Below, in pieces: positions 1-7,031 of a DNA stretch of 15,620 nt. Numbering within the stretch: position 1 is the stretch's first letter; every line of letters begins with the position of its first letter. The position numbers were made by a program, and so were the translations under genes. The DNA comes from GCA-002712045 sp028112705 (GTDB lineage: Bacteria > Pseudomonadota > Alphaproteobacteria > Rhodobacterales > Rhodobacteraceae): the NCBI GenBank assembly GCA_028112705.1, contig JAOGYN010000022.1, positions 1 to 15,620 of the forward strand. Reading direction: 5' to 3'. The notes under the pieces are model-generated. The model worked only from the letters and a program-made list of their open reading frames with translations. It did no database searches and was not told the origin of the DNA.

Positions 1-745
1 CTCCAACTCATTTATTCCAGGTTTTGAGGAGCAGTTAGTTGGGAAGAAAGCTGAGGATAAAGTAGAAGTGAAGGTATCCTTTCCTGAAGATTACAACTCA
101 AAAAACTTAGCTGGAAAGAATGCGATTTTTGACTGTGTGATTAATGCGGTTAAACAACCTAAGCCTGCTGTAATAGATGATGAAATGGCCAAGCAATTTG
201 GTTCGGAAGATTTGAAAGCGCTTAAAGAACAACTAAAGGAAAGATTAGGTGCGGAGTATGTTGCTGCCGCTCGGCAACTAACTAAACGAGAGTTGATGGA
301 TTCACTCGATAAAATGGTAAAATTTGAACTACCAGAATCACTGGTTGACGCGGAATCTTCTCAAATAGCTCATCAATTGTGGCATGATGAGAATCCGGAT
401 GTTGAGGGACATGATCATCCAGAGATAGAAACAAACGATGAAGCTAAAAAATTGGGCGAAAGACGAGTGAGGTTAGGTTTGCTATTAGCCGAACTTGGCC
501 GGAAAAATGAGATAACTATTTCTGATCAAGAAATGCAGCAGTCAGTTTTTGAGGAAGCTCGGAAATATCCTGGACAAGAAAAAGAATTCTTCGAGTTTGT
601 TCAGAAAAATGAAGAGATTCAGCAACAATTAAGAGCACCTTTGTTCGAGGATAAAGTTGTTAACTTTGTGTTTGAATTGTCAACAATTACTGAGAAAAAA
701 GTTAGTAAGGACGAACTACAAAAAGCAATTGAAAGTGAAGATTAA
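1..745 (+). CDS. tig: Trigger factor (ribosome-associated chaperone/PPIase), 3' part
   Basis: Ribosome-bound folding chaperone acting on nascent chains in the cytoplasm. The gene is cut by the window start. The frame is open from base 2 and gives 247 residues to the TAA stop. The first visible residues, FIPGFEEQLVGKKA, are the end of the FKBP-type PPIase domain. They are followed by the FPEDY segment and the long charged helical C-terminal chaperone domain, where QLKERLGAEY and repeated Lys/Glu-rich helices are typical of the family. The ribosome-binding N-terminus lies outside the window. A GTG at 68 lies inside the PPIase domain and is not a start. clpP follows 62 nt later in the same direction, the classical tig-clpP-clpX arrangement. 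Identification is firm. Confidence 0.95.
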   Translation, partial: SNSFIPGFEEQLVGKKAEDKVEVKVSFPEDYNSKNLAGKNAIFDCVINAVKQPKPAVIDDEMAKQFGSEDLKALKEQLKERLGAEYVAAARQLTKRELMDSLDKMVKFELPESLVDAESSQIAHQLWHDENPDVEGHDHPEIETNDEAKKLGERRVRLGLLLAELGRKNEITISDQEMQQSVFEEARKYPGQEKEFFEFVQKNEEIQQQLRAPLFEDKVVNFVFELSTITEKKVSKDELQKAIESED

Positions 746-757
746 TATTTTTTAGTA

Positions 758-775
758 ACATTCCTCGTTGAATGT
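758..775 (+). other. Small stem-loop between tig and clpP
   Basis: ACATTC (758-763) and GAATGT (770-775) form a perfect 6-bp stem with a 6-nt loop in the 62-nt tig-clpP spacer. No T-run follows, so this is not a convincing intrinsic terminator. It could be an mRNA processing or stability element, or chance in AT-rich DNA. Confidence 0.25.
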
Positions 776-807
776 AATTTGGTGAATTAAAATTGAGGAG
801 ATCGAAT

Positions 808-1431
808 ATGAGAGATCCAGTTGATACGTACATGAACACACTGGTCCCAATGGTGGTAGAACAAACCAGTAGAGGAGAAAGATCTTATGATATTTTTTCA
901 CGACTTTTAAAAGAGAGAATAATATTTGTTTCTGGACCTGTCCATGATGGTATGGCAACCCTTATTGTAGCCCAATTACTGTTTTTAGAAGCTGAGAATC
1001 CATCAAAAGAAATCGCCATGTACATTAATTCTCCAGGCGGAGTGGTGACTTCAGGTTTGTCAATTTATGATACTATGCAATATATTAGACCAAAAGTATC
1101 AACATTATGTATTGGTCAAGCCGCTTCAATGGGTTCATTACTTCTAGCAGCTGGTGACCCTGGTATGCGTTATTCACTTCCAAACTCACGCGTTATGGTA
1201 CATCAACCCTCTGGCGGTTTCCAAGGACAAGCATCTGATATAGCGCTACAAGCCAAGGAAATCCTCGAACTCAAAGAACGGCTAAATAAAATTTACGTTA
1301 AACATTGTGGACAAACCTTAAAAAAAGTTGAAGCAGCGTTAGATAGAGATAATTTTATGACTGCAGAAGCAGCCAAAGATTGGGGAATAATCGATCAAAT
1401 AGTTGATAAGAGATCAGAAGATAGTGAGTAA
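808..1431 (+). CDS. clpP: ATP-dependent Clp protease proteolytic subunit ClpP
   Basis: Serine peptidase that forms the tetradecameric degradation chamber for ClpX or ClpA substrates. It is 207 residues long, the usual length. The triad is visible: Ser107 in GQAASMGS, His132 in VMVHQP, and Asp181 in the DRDNFM segment that matches E. coli Asp171. The MYINSPGG oxyanion-hole strand is also present. I chose the ATG at 808 because GAGGAG (795-800) sits 7 nt before it. An in-frame TTG at 793 overlaps that Shine-Dalgarno and would add five unconserved residues. The gene lies between tig and clpX, as in many bacteria. Nothing is unusual, and the identification is essentially certain. Confidence 0.97.
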   Translation: MRDPVDTYMNTLVPMVVEQTSRGERSYDIFSRLLKERIIFVSGPVHDGMATLIVAQLLFLEAENPSKEIAMYINSPGGVVTSGLSIYDTMQYIRPKVSTLCIGQAASMGSLLLAAGDPGMRYSLPNSRVMVHQPSGGFQGQASDIALQAKEILELKERLNKIYVKHCGQTLKKVEAALDRDNFMTAEAAKDWGIIDQIVDKRSEDSE

Positions 1432-1441
1432 ATTATTCTTG

Positions 1442-1470
1442 TTATCAAAGAGCTATCGTTTATGGATAAT
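1442..1470 (+). promoter_or_regulatory. Candidate sigma-70-type promoter for clpX
   Basis: TTATCA (1442-1447) and GATAAT (1465-1470) are separated by 17 nt in the 133-nt clpP-clpX spacer. They match the consensus at 4/6 and 5/6 positions. Transcription would start near 1477 and give a leader of about 88 nt. An internal promoter would let clpX be expressed apart from tig-clpP. AT-rich DNA yields such matches by chance, so this is tentative. Confidence 0.35.
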
Positions 1471-1564
1471 AGGCGTTGTAACCTTAGATTTTGTACAATA
1501 GAATTAAAGCCTGCAATCCTGGTGGATAACTTTTTAACTTATACTATTTTTATTGAGGTGATTG

Positions 1565-2830
1565 ATGAGTAGTTCGAGCAATAAAGACAGCAAAAATACC
1601 TTATATTGTTCTTTTTGTGGGAAAAGCCAACATGAGGTGAGGAAATTAATTGCTGGCCCAACAGTGTTCATTTGTGATGAATGCGTTGAGCTATGTATGG
1701 ATATTATTAGAGAAGAGACGAAAAGCTCTACTTTAAAAACTTCTGAAGGTGTGCCAACTCCACAAGAAATATGTGATGTTTTGAATGATTATGTGATTGG
1801 CCAAGAAGTGGCTAAAAAGGTGTTATCAGTTGCAGTACATAATCATTATAAAAGACTGAATCACTCTTCAAAAAACTCCGAAATAGAACTGGCAAAATCG
1901 AATATAATGTTAATTGGACCCACTGGTTGTGGAAAAACATTATTAGCTCAAACTCTTGCTCGAATTTTAGATGTACCATTTACCATGGCGGATGCTACGA
2001 CTTTAACAGAGGCCGGATACGTGGGCGAAGATGTGGAAAATATCATTTTGAAACTTCTGCAATCGAGTGAATATAATGTTGAACGCGCGCAAAGAGGAAT
2101 AGTCTACATTGATGAAGTAGATAAAATTACTCGTAAGTCAGACAATCCGTCGATAACTAGAGATGTATCGGGAGAGGGTGTTCAGCAAGCACTGTTAAAA
2201 CTTATGGAAGGCACCATTGCGAGTGTTCCACCCCAAGGTGGTCGTAAGCATCCACAACAAGAATTTTTGCAAGTAGACACCACTAATATTTTGTTTATTT
2301 GTGGTGGAGCCTTTGCAGGTTTAGAAAAATTAATAGCTCAACGTGGAAAAGGTTCTTCCATCGGTTTTGGTGCTGATGTGAAAGAGGAAGAAAAAATCAG
2401 TGTTGGAGAATCTTTAAAAAATTTACAACCAGAGGATTTGCTAAAGTTTGGATTGATTCCTGAATTTGTTGGCAGACTGCCAGTTATTGCAACGCTAACT
2501 GATCTAGATGAAGAAGCGTTGGTTACAATTCTCTCTAAACCAAAAAATGCTTTGGTAAAGCAGTATCAGAGTCTTTTTGAAATGGAGGGTTCTAAGCTAT
2601 CGTTCACAGATGATGCTTTAAAAGCAATTGCAAAGCGCGCGATTGTTCGGAAAACGGGTGCCCGAGGGTTAAGATCAATATTAGAAGATATTTTGTTAGA
2701 TACGATGTTTGATCTGCCTGGTTTGGTTGGTGTTGATGAGGTTGTAGTTAATGAGGAGGCCGTATCGGCTGACGGAGCTCCACTTTTAATATATTCAGAA
2801 AAGGCAAATAAAGAAAGCGCCTCTGCTTAA
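1565..2830 (+). CDS. clpX: ATP-dependent Clp protease ATP-binding subunit ClpX
   Basis: AAA+ unfoldase that recognises tagged or specific substrates and threads them into ClpP. It is 421 residues long, full length. From the N-terminus: a C4 zinc-binding domain (Cys15, Cys18, Cys37, Cys40), Walker A GPTGCGKT (118-125), pore-1 loop GYVGED (151-156), Walker B IVYIDEVD (179-186), the RKH pore-2 loop (227-229), an IGF loop for ClpP docking (in SSIGFGAD, about 265-272), the GRLPV arginine-finger segment (303-307), and the sensor-2 GARGLRSI. The start is ATG 1565, with GAGGTG at 1555-1560. The TTG at 1562 is too close to that site. Alphaproteobacteria commonly have lon next, but here an NDUFA12-family gene follows. 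Confidence 0.97.
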   Translation: MSSSSNKDSKNTLYCSFCGKSQHEVRKLIAGPTVFICDECVELCMDIIREETKSSTLKTSEGVPTPQEICDVLNDYVIGQEVAKKVLSVAVHNHYKRLNHSSKNSEIELAKSNIMLIGPTGCGKTLLAQTLARILDVPFTMADATTLTEAGYVGEDVENIILKLLQSSEYNVERAQRGIVYIDEVDKITRKSDNPSITRDVSGEGVQQALLKLMEGTIASVPPQGGRKHPQQEFLQVDTTNILFICGGAFAGLEKLIAQRGKGSSIGFGADVKEEEKISVGESLKNLQPEDLLKFGLIPEFVGRLPVIATLTDLDEEALVTILSKPKNALVKQYQSLFEMEGSKLSFTDDALKAIAKRAIVRKTGARGLRSILEDILLDTMFDLPGLVGVDEVVVNEEAVSADGAPLLIYSEKANKESASA

Positions 2831-2831
2831 T

Positions 2832-2862
2832 AATTGACTTAAGATGGTCAATTTGATTTTTT
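2832..2862 (+). terminator. Possible intrinsic terminator after clpX
   Basis: AATTGAC (2832-2838) and GTCAATT (2847-2853) form a perfect 7-bp stem with an 8-nt loop directly after the clpX stop. TGA and then six T (2857-2862) follow. The stem has only two G/C pairs and the T-run is offset by three bases, so it is weak. It would separate the clp genes from the NDUFA12-mlaD pair. Confidence 0.4.
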
Positions 2863-2887
2863 ATGAAATGTATGTGAGATTGAGTAT

Positions 2888-3262
2888 ATGAATTTCTTGT
2901 TGAGATTATTCACTTGGTGGAACGGGCAAACGATTGGGACACAATTGTTTACTTGGAGAAATGGTATTTTTGTAGGTGAAGACTTGGAAGGTAATAAATT
3001 TTATGAAAACAAAGATGGGTCTCGTCGATGGGTTTGTTACAATGGTGAACCAGAAGCGTCACGTATCGATCCCAACTGGCACGGATGGTTACACGGTACA
3101 TTTTCCTCAACGCCCTTAAACGACCCATTCGTGCATAAAAAATGGGAAAAGACACATGTTGTTAATTTAACGGGGACAGATTTGGCCTATGCCCCAACGG
3201 GGTCATTGAAATCTTTGGAAAAAGCGCGTGGAAAAGACTATGATGCCTGGCAGCCAGAATAA
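2888..3262 (+). CDS. NADH:ubiquinone oxidoreductase 17.2 kDa subunit family (NDUFA12-like)
   Basis: Bacterial homologue of the NDUFA12/B17.2 accessory subunit of respiratory complex I, found mainly in alphaproteobacteria; its role would be in complex I assembly or stability on the cytoplasmic face. The 124-residue protein has the family pattern throughout: WWNGQTIGT near the N-terminus, GEDLEGNKFYE, RRWVCYNGEPEASRI, the invariant WHGWLHGT, NLTGTDLAYAPTGSL, and the terminal DYDAWQPE. There is no signal peptide or membrane segment. The start is ATG 2888 with only a weak GA-rich site upstream. Its TAA shares one base with the mlaD ATG (TAATG), so the two are probably translationally coupled. No nuo genes lie in the window, which is usual because this subunit is encoded away from the nuo operon. 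Confidence 0.9.
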   Translation: MNFLLRLFTWWNGQTIGTQLFTWRNGIFVGEDLEGNKFYENKDGSRRWVCYNGEPEASRIDPNWHGWLHGTFSSTPLNDPFVHKKWEKTHVVNLTGTDLAYAPTGSLKSLEKARGKDYDAWQPE

Positions 3263-3708
3263 TGATCAATAGAAATACAACAGAAATATTGATTGGAGCA
3301 GTCGTTATAATAACGGCAGTATGGTTTTTAATTTATGCTGGAAACAGAGCAAATGTTGTTTCTACTGGAGATTCTTATAGCTTAAGTGCTGACTTCCGCT
3401 CCGTGGAAGGTATTTCAGTTGGAACTGATGTAAAACTTGCTGGTGTAAAAGTGGGTACTGTGGAAATATTAAATTTGAACTCAGATACTTACCGTGTGAA
3501 TGCAGTGTTTAGTGTCGATAAAATGATAAAAATTCCAGATGACAGTCAAGCATTAATTACTTCTGAAGGCCTTTTAGGTGGTAACTTTTTAGAATTAGTT
3601 CCAGGTGGTAGTTTTGATTATCTGGAACCGGGAAATGTTATACTTGATACCCAGGGTTCGGTCAGTTTGATTACACTCTTGATGCGTCTTGGTACGGGAT
3701 CAAACTAA
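3262..3708 (+). CDS. mlaD: Outer membrane lipid asymmetry maintenance protein MlaD (MCE domain)
   Basis: Periplasmic, inner-membrane-anchored substrate-binding component of the Mla phospholipid ABC transport system. The 148-residue protein has one N-terminal membrane helix (about residues 7-25), then one MCE/MlaD domain (about 36-120). The MCE core is visible in FRSVEGISVGTDVKLAGVKV and in the LITSEGLLGGNFLELVPGG strand-loop. It is somewhat shorter than E. coli MlaD. The ATG overlaps the stop of the NDUFA12-like gene by one base. The ATPase and permease partners (MlaF, MlaE) are not in the window, so they must be encoded elsewhere. The gene converges on aat with 21 nt between the stops and no obvious terminator hairpin. 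Confidence 0.9.
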   Translation: MINRNTTEILIGAVVIITAVWFLIYAGNRANVVSTGDSYSLSADFRSVEGISVGTDVKLAGVKVGTVEILNLNSDTYRVNAVFSVDKMIKIPDDSQALITSEGLLGGNFLELVPGGSFDYLEPGNVILDTQGSVSLITLLMRLGTGSN

Positions 3709-3729
3709 GACTAGCTGAGAATAAATTTA

Positions 3730-4347
3730 TCAGTAAAATGCATATTTTACTTCTTGTTTAAGAGCCTTGTCTAAACGAGTTAAATAACTATTTTGTGTAA
3801 TTTCTATAGCTCCCAAAGTAATTAAATGATCTGAAATAAATTGTGTATCAAATAGAGAGTATCCACATTTATTTAATCGCTCAATTAAGAACTTTAATGC
3901 AACTTTTGAAGCATTTGGAGAGTTTGAATACATGCTTTCACCAAAAAAAGCGCCATTAATATTTATGCCAAATAAACCACCAACTAATTTGTTACTTTCA
4001 AACACTTCGATACTCTGGGCGTGACCTGCTTTGAAGAGTAATTTATAAGTATTACTAAGTGTTGAATTAATCCAAGTATCTTTTCTATTACTGCAGCCAT
4101 TCAGAATTAAATCAAAATTTTCATTAAATTTTATAATTGAACGGTTTTTCTGTATGTGTCTTTTTAAGGATTTGGAAGTATGAAAAGAATCTAAAGGTAA
4201 TATTCCTCTTAGTTTGGGCTTCACCCAAAAAACACTTTCATCTATTTTTGATTCAGCCATTGGAAAAATACCATTCATGTAAGAATTAAGTAATACATCC
4301 AAATCAAGGTGGGGAAATGAGTCTATTTTTTTATTTACTTTTATCAT
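3730..4347 (-). CDS. aat: Leucyl/phenylalanyl-tRNA--protein transferase
   Basis: Transfers Leu or Phe from aminoacyl-tRNA to proteins with N-terminal Arg or Lys, creating N-degrons for ClpS/ClpAP. The protein is 205 residues, a little shorter than E. coli Aat. Family motifs: YMNGIFPMAE (residues 23-32), FWVKPKLRGILP, the FFGESMYS catalytic-region motif, and FDTQFISDHLITLGAIEI near the C-terminus. The ATG overlaps the accC stop in an ATGA (4344-4347), so translation is probably coupled to accC. A DUF2155 gene that often lies next to aat in alphaproteobacteria is not present; the next gene is convergent mlaD. ClpA and ClpS are not in the window, though ClpP is. Confidence 0.93.
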   Translation of the reverse strand: MIKVNKKIDSFPHLDLDVLLNSYMNGIFPMAESKIDESVFWVKPKLRGILPLDSFHTSKSLKRHIQKNRSIIKFNENFDLILNGCSNRKDTWINSTLSNTYKLLFKAGHAQSIEVFESNKLVGGLFGININGAFFGESMYSNSPNASKVALKFLIERLNKCGYSLFDTQFISDHLITLGAIEITQNSYLTRLDKALKQEVKYAFY

Positions 4348-5690
4348 TCGTCATTATTTGCAAGCCAATTTTCTAACCAATGTATATTGTAATCCCCATT
4401 TATAATATCCTGATTAGTCAATAAACTATTGAAAAGTTCAGTGGTAGTTTCAATGCCATCAATAATTAATTCATCAAGTGACCTTTTCAGTCTTTCGATA
4501 GCTTCTGCACGATCTCGCCCATGAACTATTAACTTGCCAATAAGACTGTCGTAATATGGAGGGATTTTATACCCATTGTATAAGTTTGAATCCATCCTAA
4601 CACCCAAGCCACCAGGTGAATGAAATGCACTTATAGTCCCTGGATTTGGAATGAAATTGGGTAATGTTTCAGCGTTTATTCTTGCCTCAATGGCATGGCC
4701 AGTAGGATTTAAATCATCTTGATGAAATGACATTTCCAATCCAGCTGCTACTCTTATCTGCTCTCTTACGAGATCTACGCCATATACCGCTTCTGTTACT
4801 GGATGCTCTACTTGAAGCCGCGTGTTCATTTCTATAAAATAAAATTCATCATTTTCATATAAAAACTCGATAGTTCCTGCACCTGCATAATTTATAGAAG
4901 CAATTGCATCAGAGCAAATTTTGCCAATTTTTTCTCTTACTTTTGCAGTGATCGTGGGGCCAGGAGCTTCTTCTAAGATTTTTTGATGTCGTCTTTGTAG
5001 TGAACAGTCACGCTCACCCAAATGAACAGCGTTTCCTTTACCATCTCCAAATACTTGAATTTCAATATGCCTTGGGGTTGTTAAATATTTTTCAATATAA
5101 ACTTCTTTGTTTCCAAAGGCAGCTTTTGCTTCATTACGTGCACTCAAAAAAGCGTTTTCAATTTCGTTTATATTATTTGCTACTTTCATACCACGGCCAC
5201 CGCCACCGGCTGTTGCTTTTACAATCACTGGATAGCCAATGTCATTACTAATTTTTTTCGCTGCATCTGTGTCACTAACGCCACCAACTGAACCAGGTAC
5301 GCAGGGAACATTTAATTTAGCCATTGTTTCCTTAGCAGTGATTTTATCTCCCATTATTCGTATGTGATCTGCCGTAGGACCAATAAATGCAATTCCATGA
5401 TCTTTTACTATATCCACAAAATTATCATTTTCGGATAGAAACCCATAACCAGGATGTATTGCTTCTGCGCCAGTTATTTCACATGCAGAAATAATAGCAG
5501 GAATAGATAGGTAGCTTTCACTACTGGCAGGTGGGCCAATACACACGCTTTCATTTGCCATCCGAACGTGCATTGCGTCAGTATCAGCAGTGGAGTGGAC
5601 AGCAACAGTTTGTATGCCCATTTCTTTGCATGCTCGGATCACTCGAAGGGCTATCTCCCCTCGATTTGCTATTAATATTTTTTTAAACAT
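4344..5690 (-). CDS. accC: Acetyl-CoA carboxylase, biotin carboxylase subunit
   Basis: ATP-dependent carboxylation of the biotin on AccB, the first half-reaction of acetyl-CoA carboxylase in fatty acid synthesis. It is 448 residues, full length. Biotin carboxylase N domain: KILIANRGEIALRVIRACKEMG, then HPGYGFLSEN. ATP-grasp domain: glycine loop GGGGRGMK (162-169), Lys158, the RDCSLQRRHQK segment (227-237), and metal/catalytic residues Glu287, Asn289 and Arg291 in FIEMNTRLQVEHPVTE. The C-terminal domain has PPYYDSLIGKLI. These match the E. coli residues with an offset of one. The ATG at 5690 follows the accB stop by 10 nt and has no clear Shine-Dalgarno. The last bases overlap aat. Identification is certain. 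Confidence 0.97.
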   Translation of the reverse strand: MFKKILIANRGEIALRVIRACKEMGIQTVAVHSTADTDAMHVRMANESVCIGPPASSESYLSIPAIISACEITGAEAIHPGYGFLSENDNFVDIVKDHGIAFIGPTADHIRIMGDKITAKETMAKLNVPCVPGSVGGVSDTDAAKKISNDIGYPVIVKATAGGGGRGMKVANNINEIENAFLSARNEAKAAFGNKEVYIEKYLTTPRHIEIQVFGDGKGNAVHLGERDCSLQRRHQKILEEAPGPTITAKVREKIGKICSDAIASINYAGAGTIEFLYENDEFYFIEMNTRLQVEHPVTEAVYGVDLVREQIRVAAGLEMSFHQDDLNPTGHAIEARINAETLPNFIPNPGTISAFHSPGGLGVRMDSNLYNGYKIPPYYDSLIGKLIVHGRDRAEAIERLKRSLDELIIDGIETTTELFNSLLTNQDIINGDYNIHWLENWLANNDE

Positions 5691-5700
5691 TTTTAATTAG

Positions 5701-6189
5701 TTATTCTATTATTATAAGAGGTGATCCAAATTCAACAGCAGTTCCATCGTCAACTAAAATTCTTGTAATTTTACCTGACTTAGGTGAAGGAATTTGGTTC
5801 ATTGTTTTCATAGCTTCGATAATTAATAAAGTATCACCTTCTTTTACAATTTTACCTATATGGCTGTATTCGGAAGCTCCTGGTTCTGGTGCTAAATAAA
5901 TTGTTCCAACCATTGGAGATGTTATAGTACCAGGGTTGTTTACTGGGTCATTCAGTTTGTTATTTTCTTTTTCTGTATTTGAAGGTATTTCTGATAAGAT
6001 TGTTGTAGCAGGTGATATCGCAATATCATTTTGTTGAACTTTTTGTATTTGTCTAGCAACACGTACATTTAAATTATCATTTTCGCCATAATCACGTGCT
6101 ACCTCCAATTCTGTAAGGTCATGCTCTCTTAATAAGACAGCCAACTCTCGAATAAAGGATACATCTGATCCATGATTTTTCTTTGCCAT
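5701..6189 (-). CDS. accB: Acetyl-CoA carboxylase, biotin carboxyl carrier protein
   Basis: Carries the biotin that AccC carboxylates and from which the carboxyltransferase AccAD makes malonyl-CoA. The 162-residue protein has the N-terminal FIRELAVLLREHDLTELEV helix typical of BCCP (12-30), a flexible Ser/Thr/Asn/Pro-rich linker (about 55-88), and a biotinyl/lipoyl domain (about 89-162). The biotinylation motif EAMKTMN is present, with Lys128 as the attachment site. The thumb loop APEPGASEY (100-108) is the bacterial BCCP type. The start is ATG 6189, with AAAGG rather far upstream. accC follows after 10 nt. The gene has its own candidate promoter and a leader hairpin. aroQ, often just upstream of accB in alphaproteobacteria, is absent. 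Confidence 0.96.
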   Translation of the reverse strand: MAKKNHGSDVSFIRELAVLLREHDLTELEVARDYGENDNLNVRVARQIQKVQQNDIAISPATTILSEIPSNTEKENNKLNDPVNNPGTITSPMVGTIYLAPEPGASEYSHIGKIVKEGDTLLIIEAMKTMNQIPSPKSGKITRILVDDGTAVEFGSPLIIIE

Positions 6190-6211
6190 TTGCTCTTGAG
6201 CCTTTCACATT

Positions 6212-6228
6212 GGGTATCTCTTGTACCC
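6212..6228 (-). other. Leader hairpin upstream of accB
   Basis: On the transcribed strand GGGTA and TACCC form a 5-bp stem with a 7-nt loop. It ends 22 nt before the accB ATG, between the candidate promoter and the start codon. It may affect mRNA stability or translation of accB. It is short and could be chance. Confidence 0.3.
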
Positions 6229-6238
6229 TTATTAAAGC

Positions 6239-6266
6239 TTTATACATAAATAGATTGTAAATTCAA
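6239..6266 (-). promoter_or_regulatory. Candidate promoter for accB-accC-aat
   Basis: On the minus strand TTGAAT (plus 6266-6261) and TATAAA (plus 6244-6239) are separated by 16 nt in the 103-nt gap between the DsbA-family gene and accB. The start point would be near 6232, giving a leader of about 43 nt. It would make accB-accC-aat a separate transcription unit from the genes to the right. Confidence 0.4.
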
Positions 6267-6292
6267 AGTATGATTTACGTTTGCTGTAGTAT

Positions 6293-7027
6293 CTAACGAA
6301 TGTCTTTAATAATCTTTTTCATTTGATTGTAATCCACATATCCTCTGATTATGTTTTCTTCTATTATAAAGGTCGGGGTTCCAGATATTTTTAACCTTTG
6401 GCCCAAGGCTCTAATTCTTCTTAAATGATTAGTTACTTCGTTAGAATTTATATGTCTTAAAACCTCAGAGGCGTTGATATTAAGGTTTTCGAGAAGTTTT
6501 ATTATATTACTTTCATTTAGATTAATATTTTCGGTCATTAGTTTATCGTGAACTATTTTATAGTATTTAGGCCCATTTTTTTGTAAAACAGATATTGCTA
6601 AACGAGATGATAAAGTGCTTTTTTCTCCTAAAATTGGGTATTCTTTTATTATTAATCTGATGTTTTTATCAGATTTAATAAGTTTTATAACTTCGTTGTG
6701 CGCTTTTCTACAATAACCACACCGGTAATCCAAAAATTCAATAATAGTTATATCACCGTTTAAGTTACCTCCTTGCCAGGAAATATTATCATTAAATAAT
6801 TCATCATAACTTGATTGAATTAGTGATAAATCTGATTCTTCTTGAGTTTTGTTTTCTAAACTTTGTACGGCTTCAATGATCACTTCTGGATTATTCATTA
6901 TATACGCGCGTATTTCTTTTTGTATTATTAAACGATCATTATCTGATAAATTCGTAAAAATATCTGCGTTTGCTGAACACGTTATAAAAACAAATAGAAT
7001 TACAAAAAATTTGGTAATAAGTTTCAA
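6293..7027 (-). CDS. DsbA-family (ScsC/Com1-like) periplasmic thiol-disulfide oxidoreductase
   Basis: Secreted thioredoxin-fold protein expected to form or isomerise disulfides in the periplasm. It has 244 residues with an N-terminal signal peptide (about 1-21, likely cut after SANA). A helical segment with KEIRAYIMNNPEVIIEAV (37-54) resembles the N-terminal stalk of ScsC-type proteins that promotes oligomerisation. The DsbA domain has active site CGYC (Cys103, Cys106) in EFLDYRCGYCRK and the cis-proline loop SGTPTF (Pro218). The start is a TTG at 7027. It is the only plausible initiator, since an in-frame stop lies immediately before it, and GGAG sits 7 nt upstream inside the last codons of the M48 gene. 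Only 4 nt separate it from that stop, so the pair is an operon. The precise redox role is not determined by the sequence. Confidence 0.88.
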   Translation of the reverse strand: MKLITKFFVILFVFITCSANADIFTNLSDNDRLIIQKEIRAYIMNNPEVIIEAVQSLENKTQEESDLSLIQSSYDELFNDNISWQGGNLNGDITIIEFLDYRCGYCRKAHNEVIKLIKSDKNIRLIIKEYPILGEKSTLSSRLAISVLQKNGPKYYKIVHDKLMTENINLNESNIIKLLENLNINASEVLRHINSNEVTNHLRRIRALGQRLKISGTPTFIIEENIIRGYVDYNQMKKIIKDIR

Positions 7028-7031
7028 TTAT

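Noticed and set aside
793..807. Upstream TTG start for clpP
   Set aside because: It overlaps the GAGGAG ribosome site that serves ATG 808, and it adds non-conserved residues.
752..958. 68-residue open frame on the minus strand over the clpP start
   Set aside because: Antisense to clpP, with no conserved motif; the plus-strand gene is certain.
1562..1564. TTG start one codon before the clpX ATG
   Set aside because: Only 1 nt from the GAGGTG ribosome site, too close to be used.
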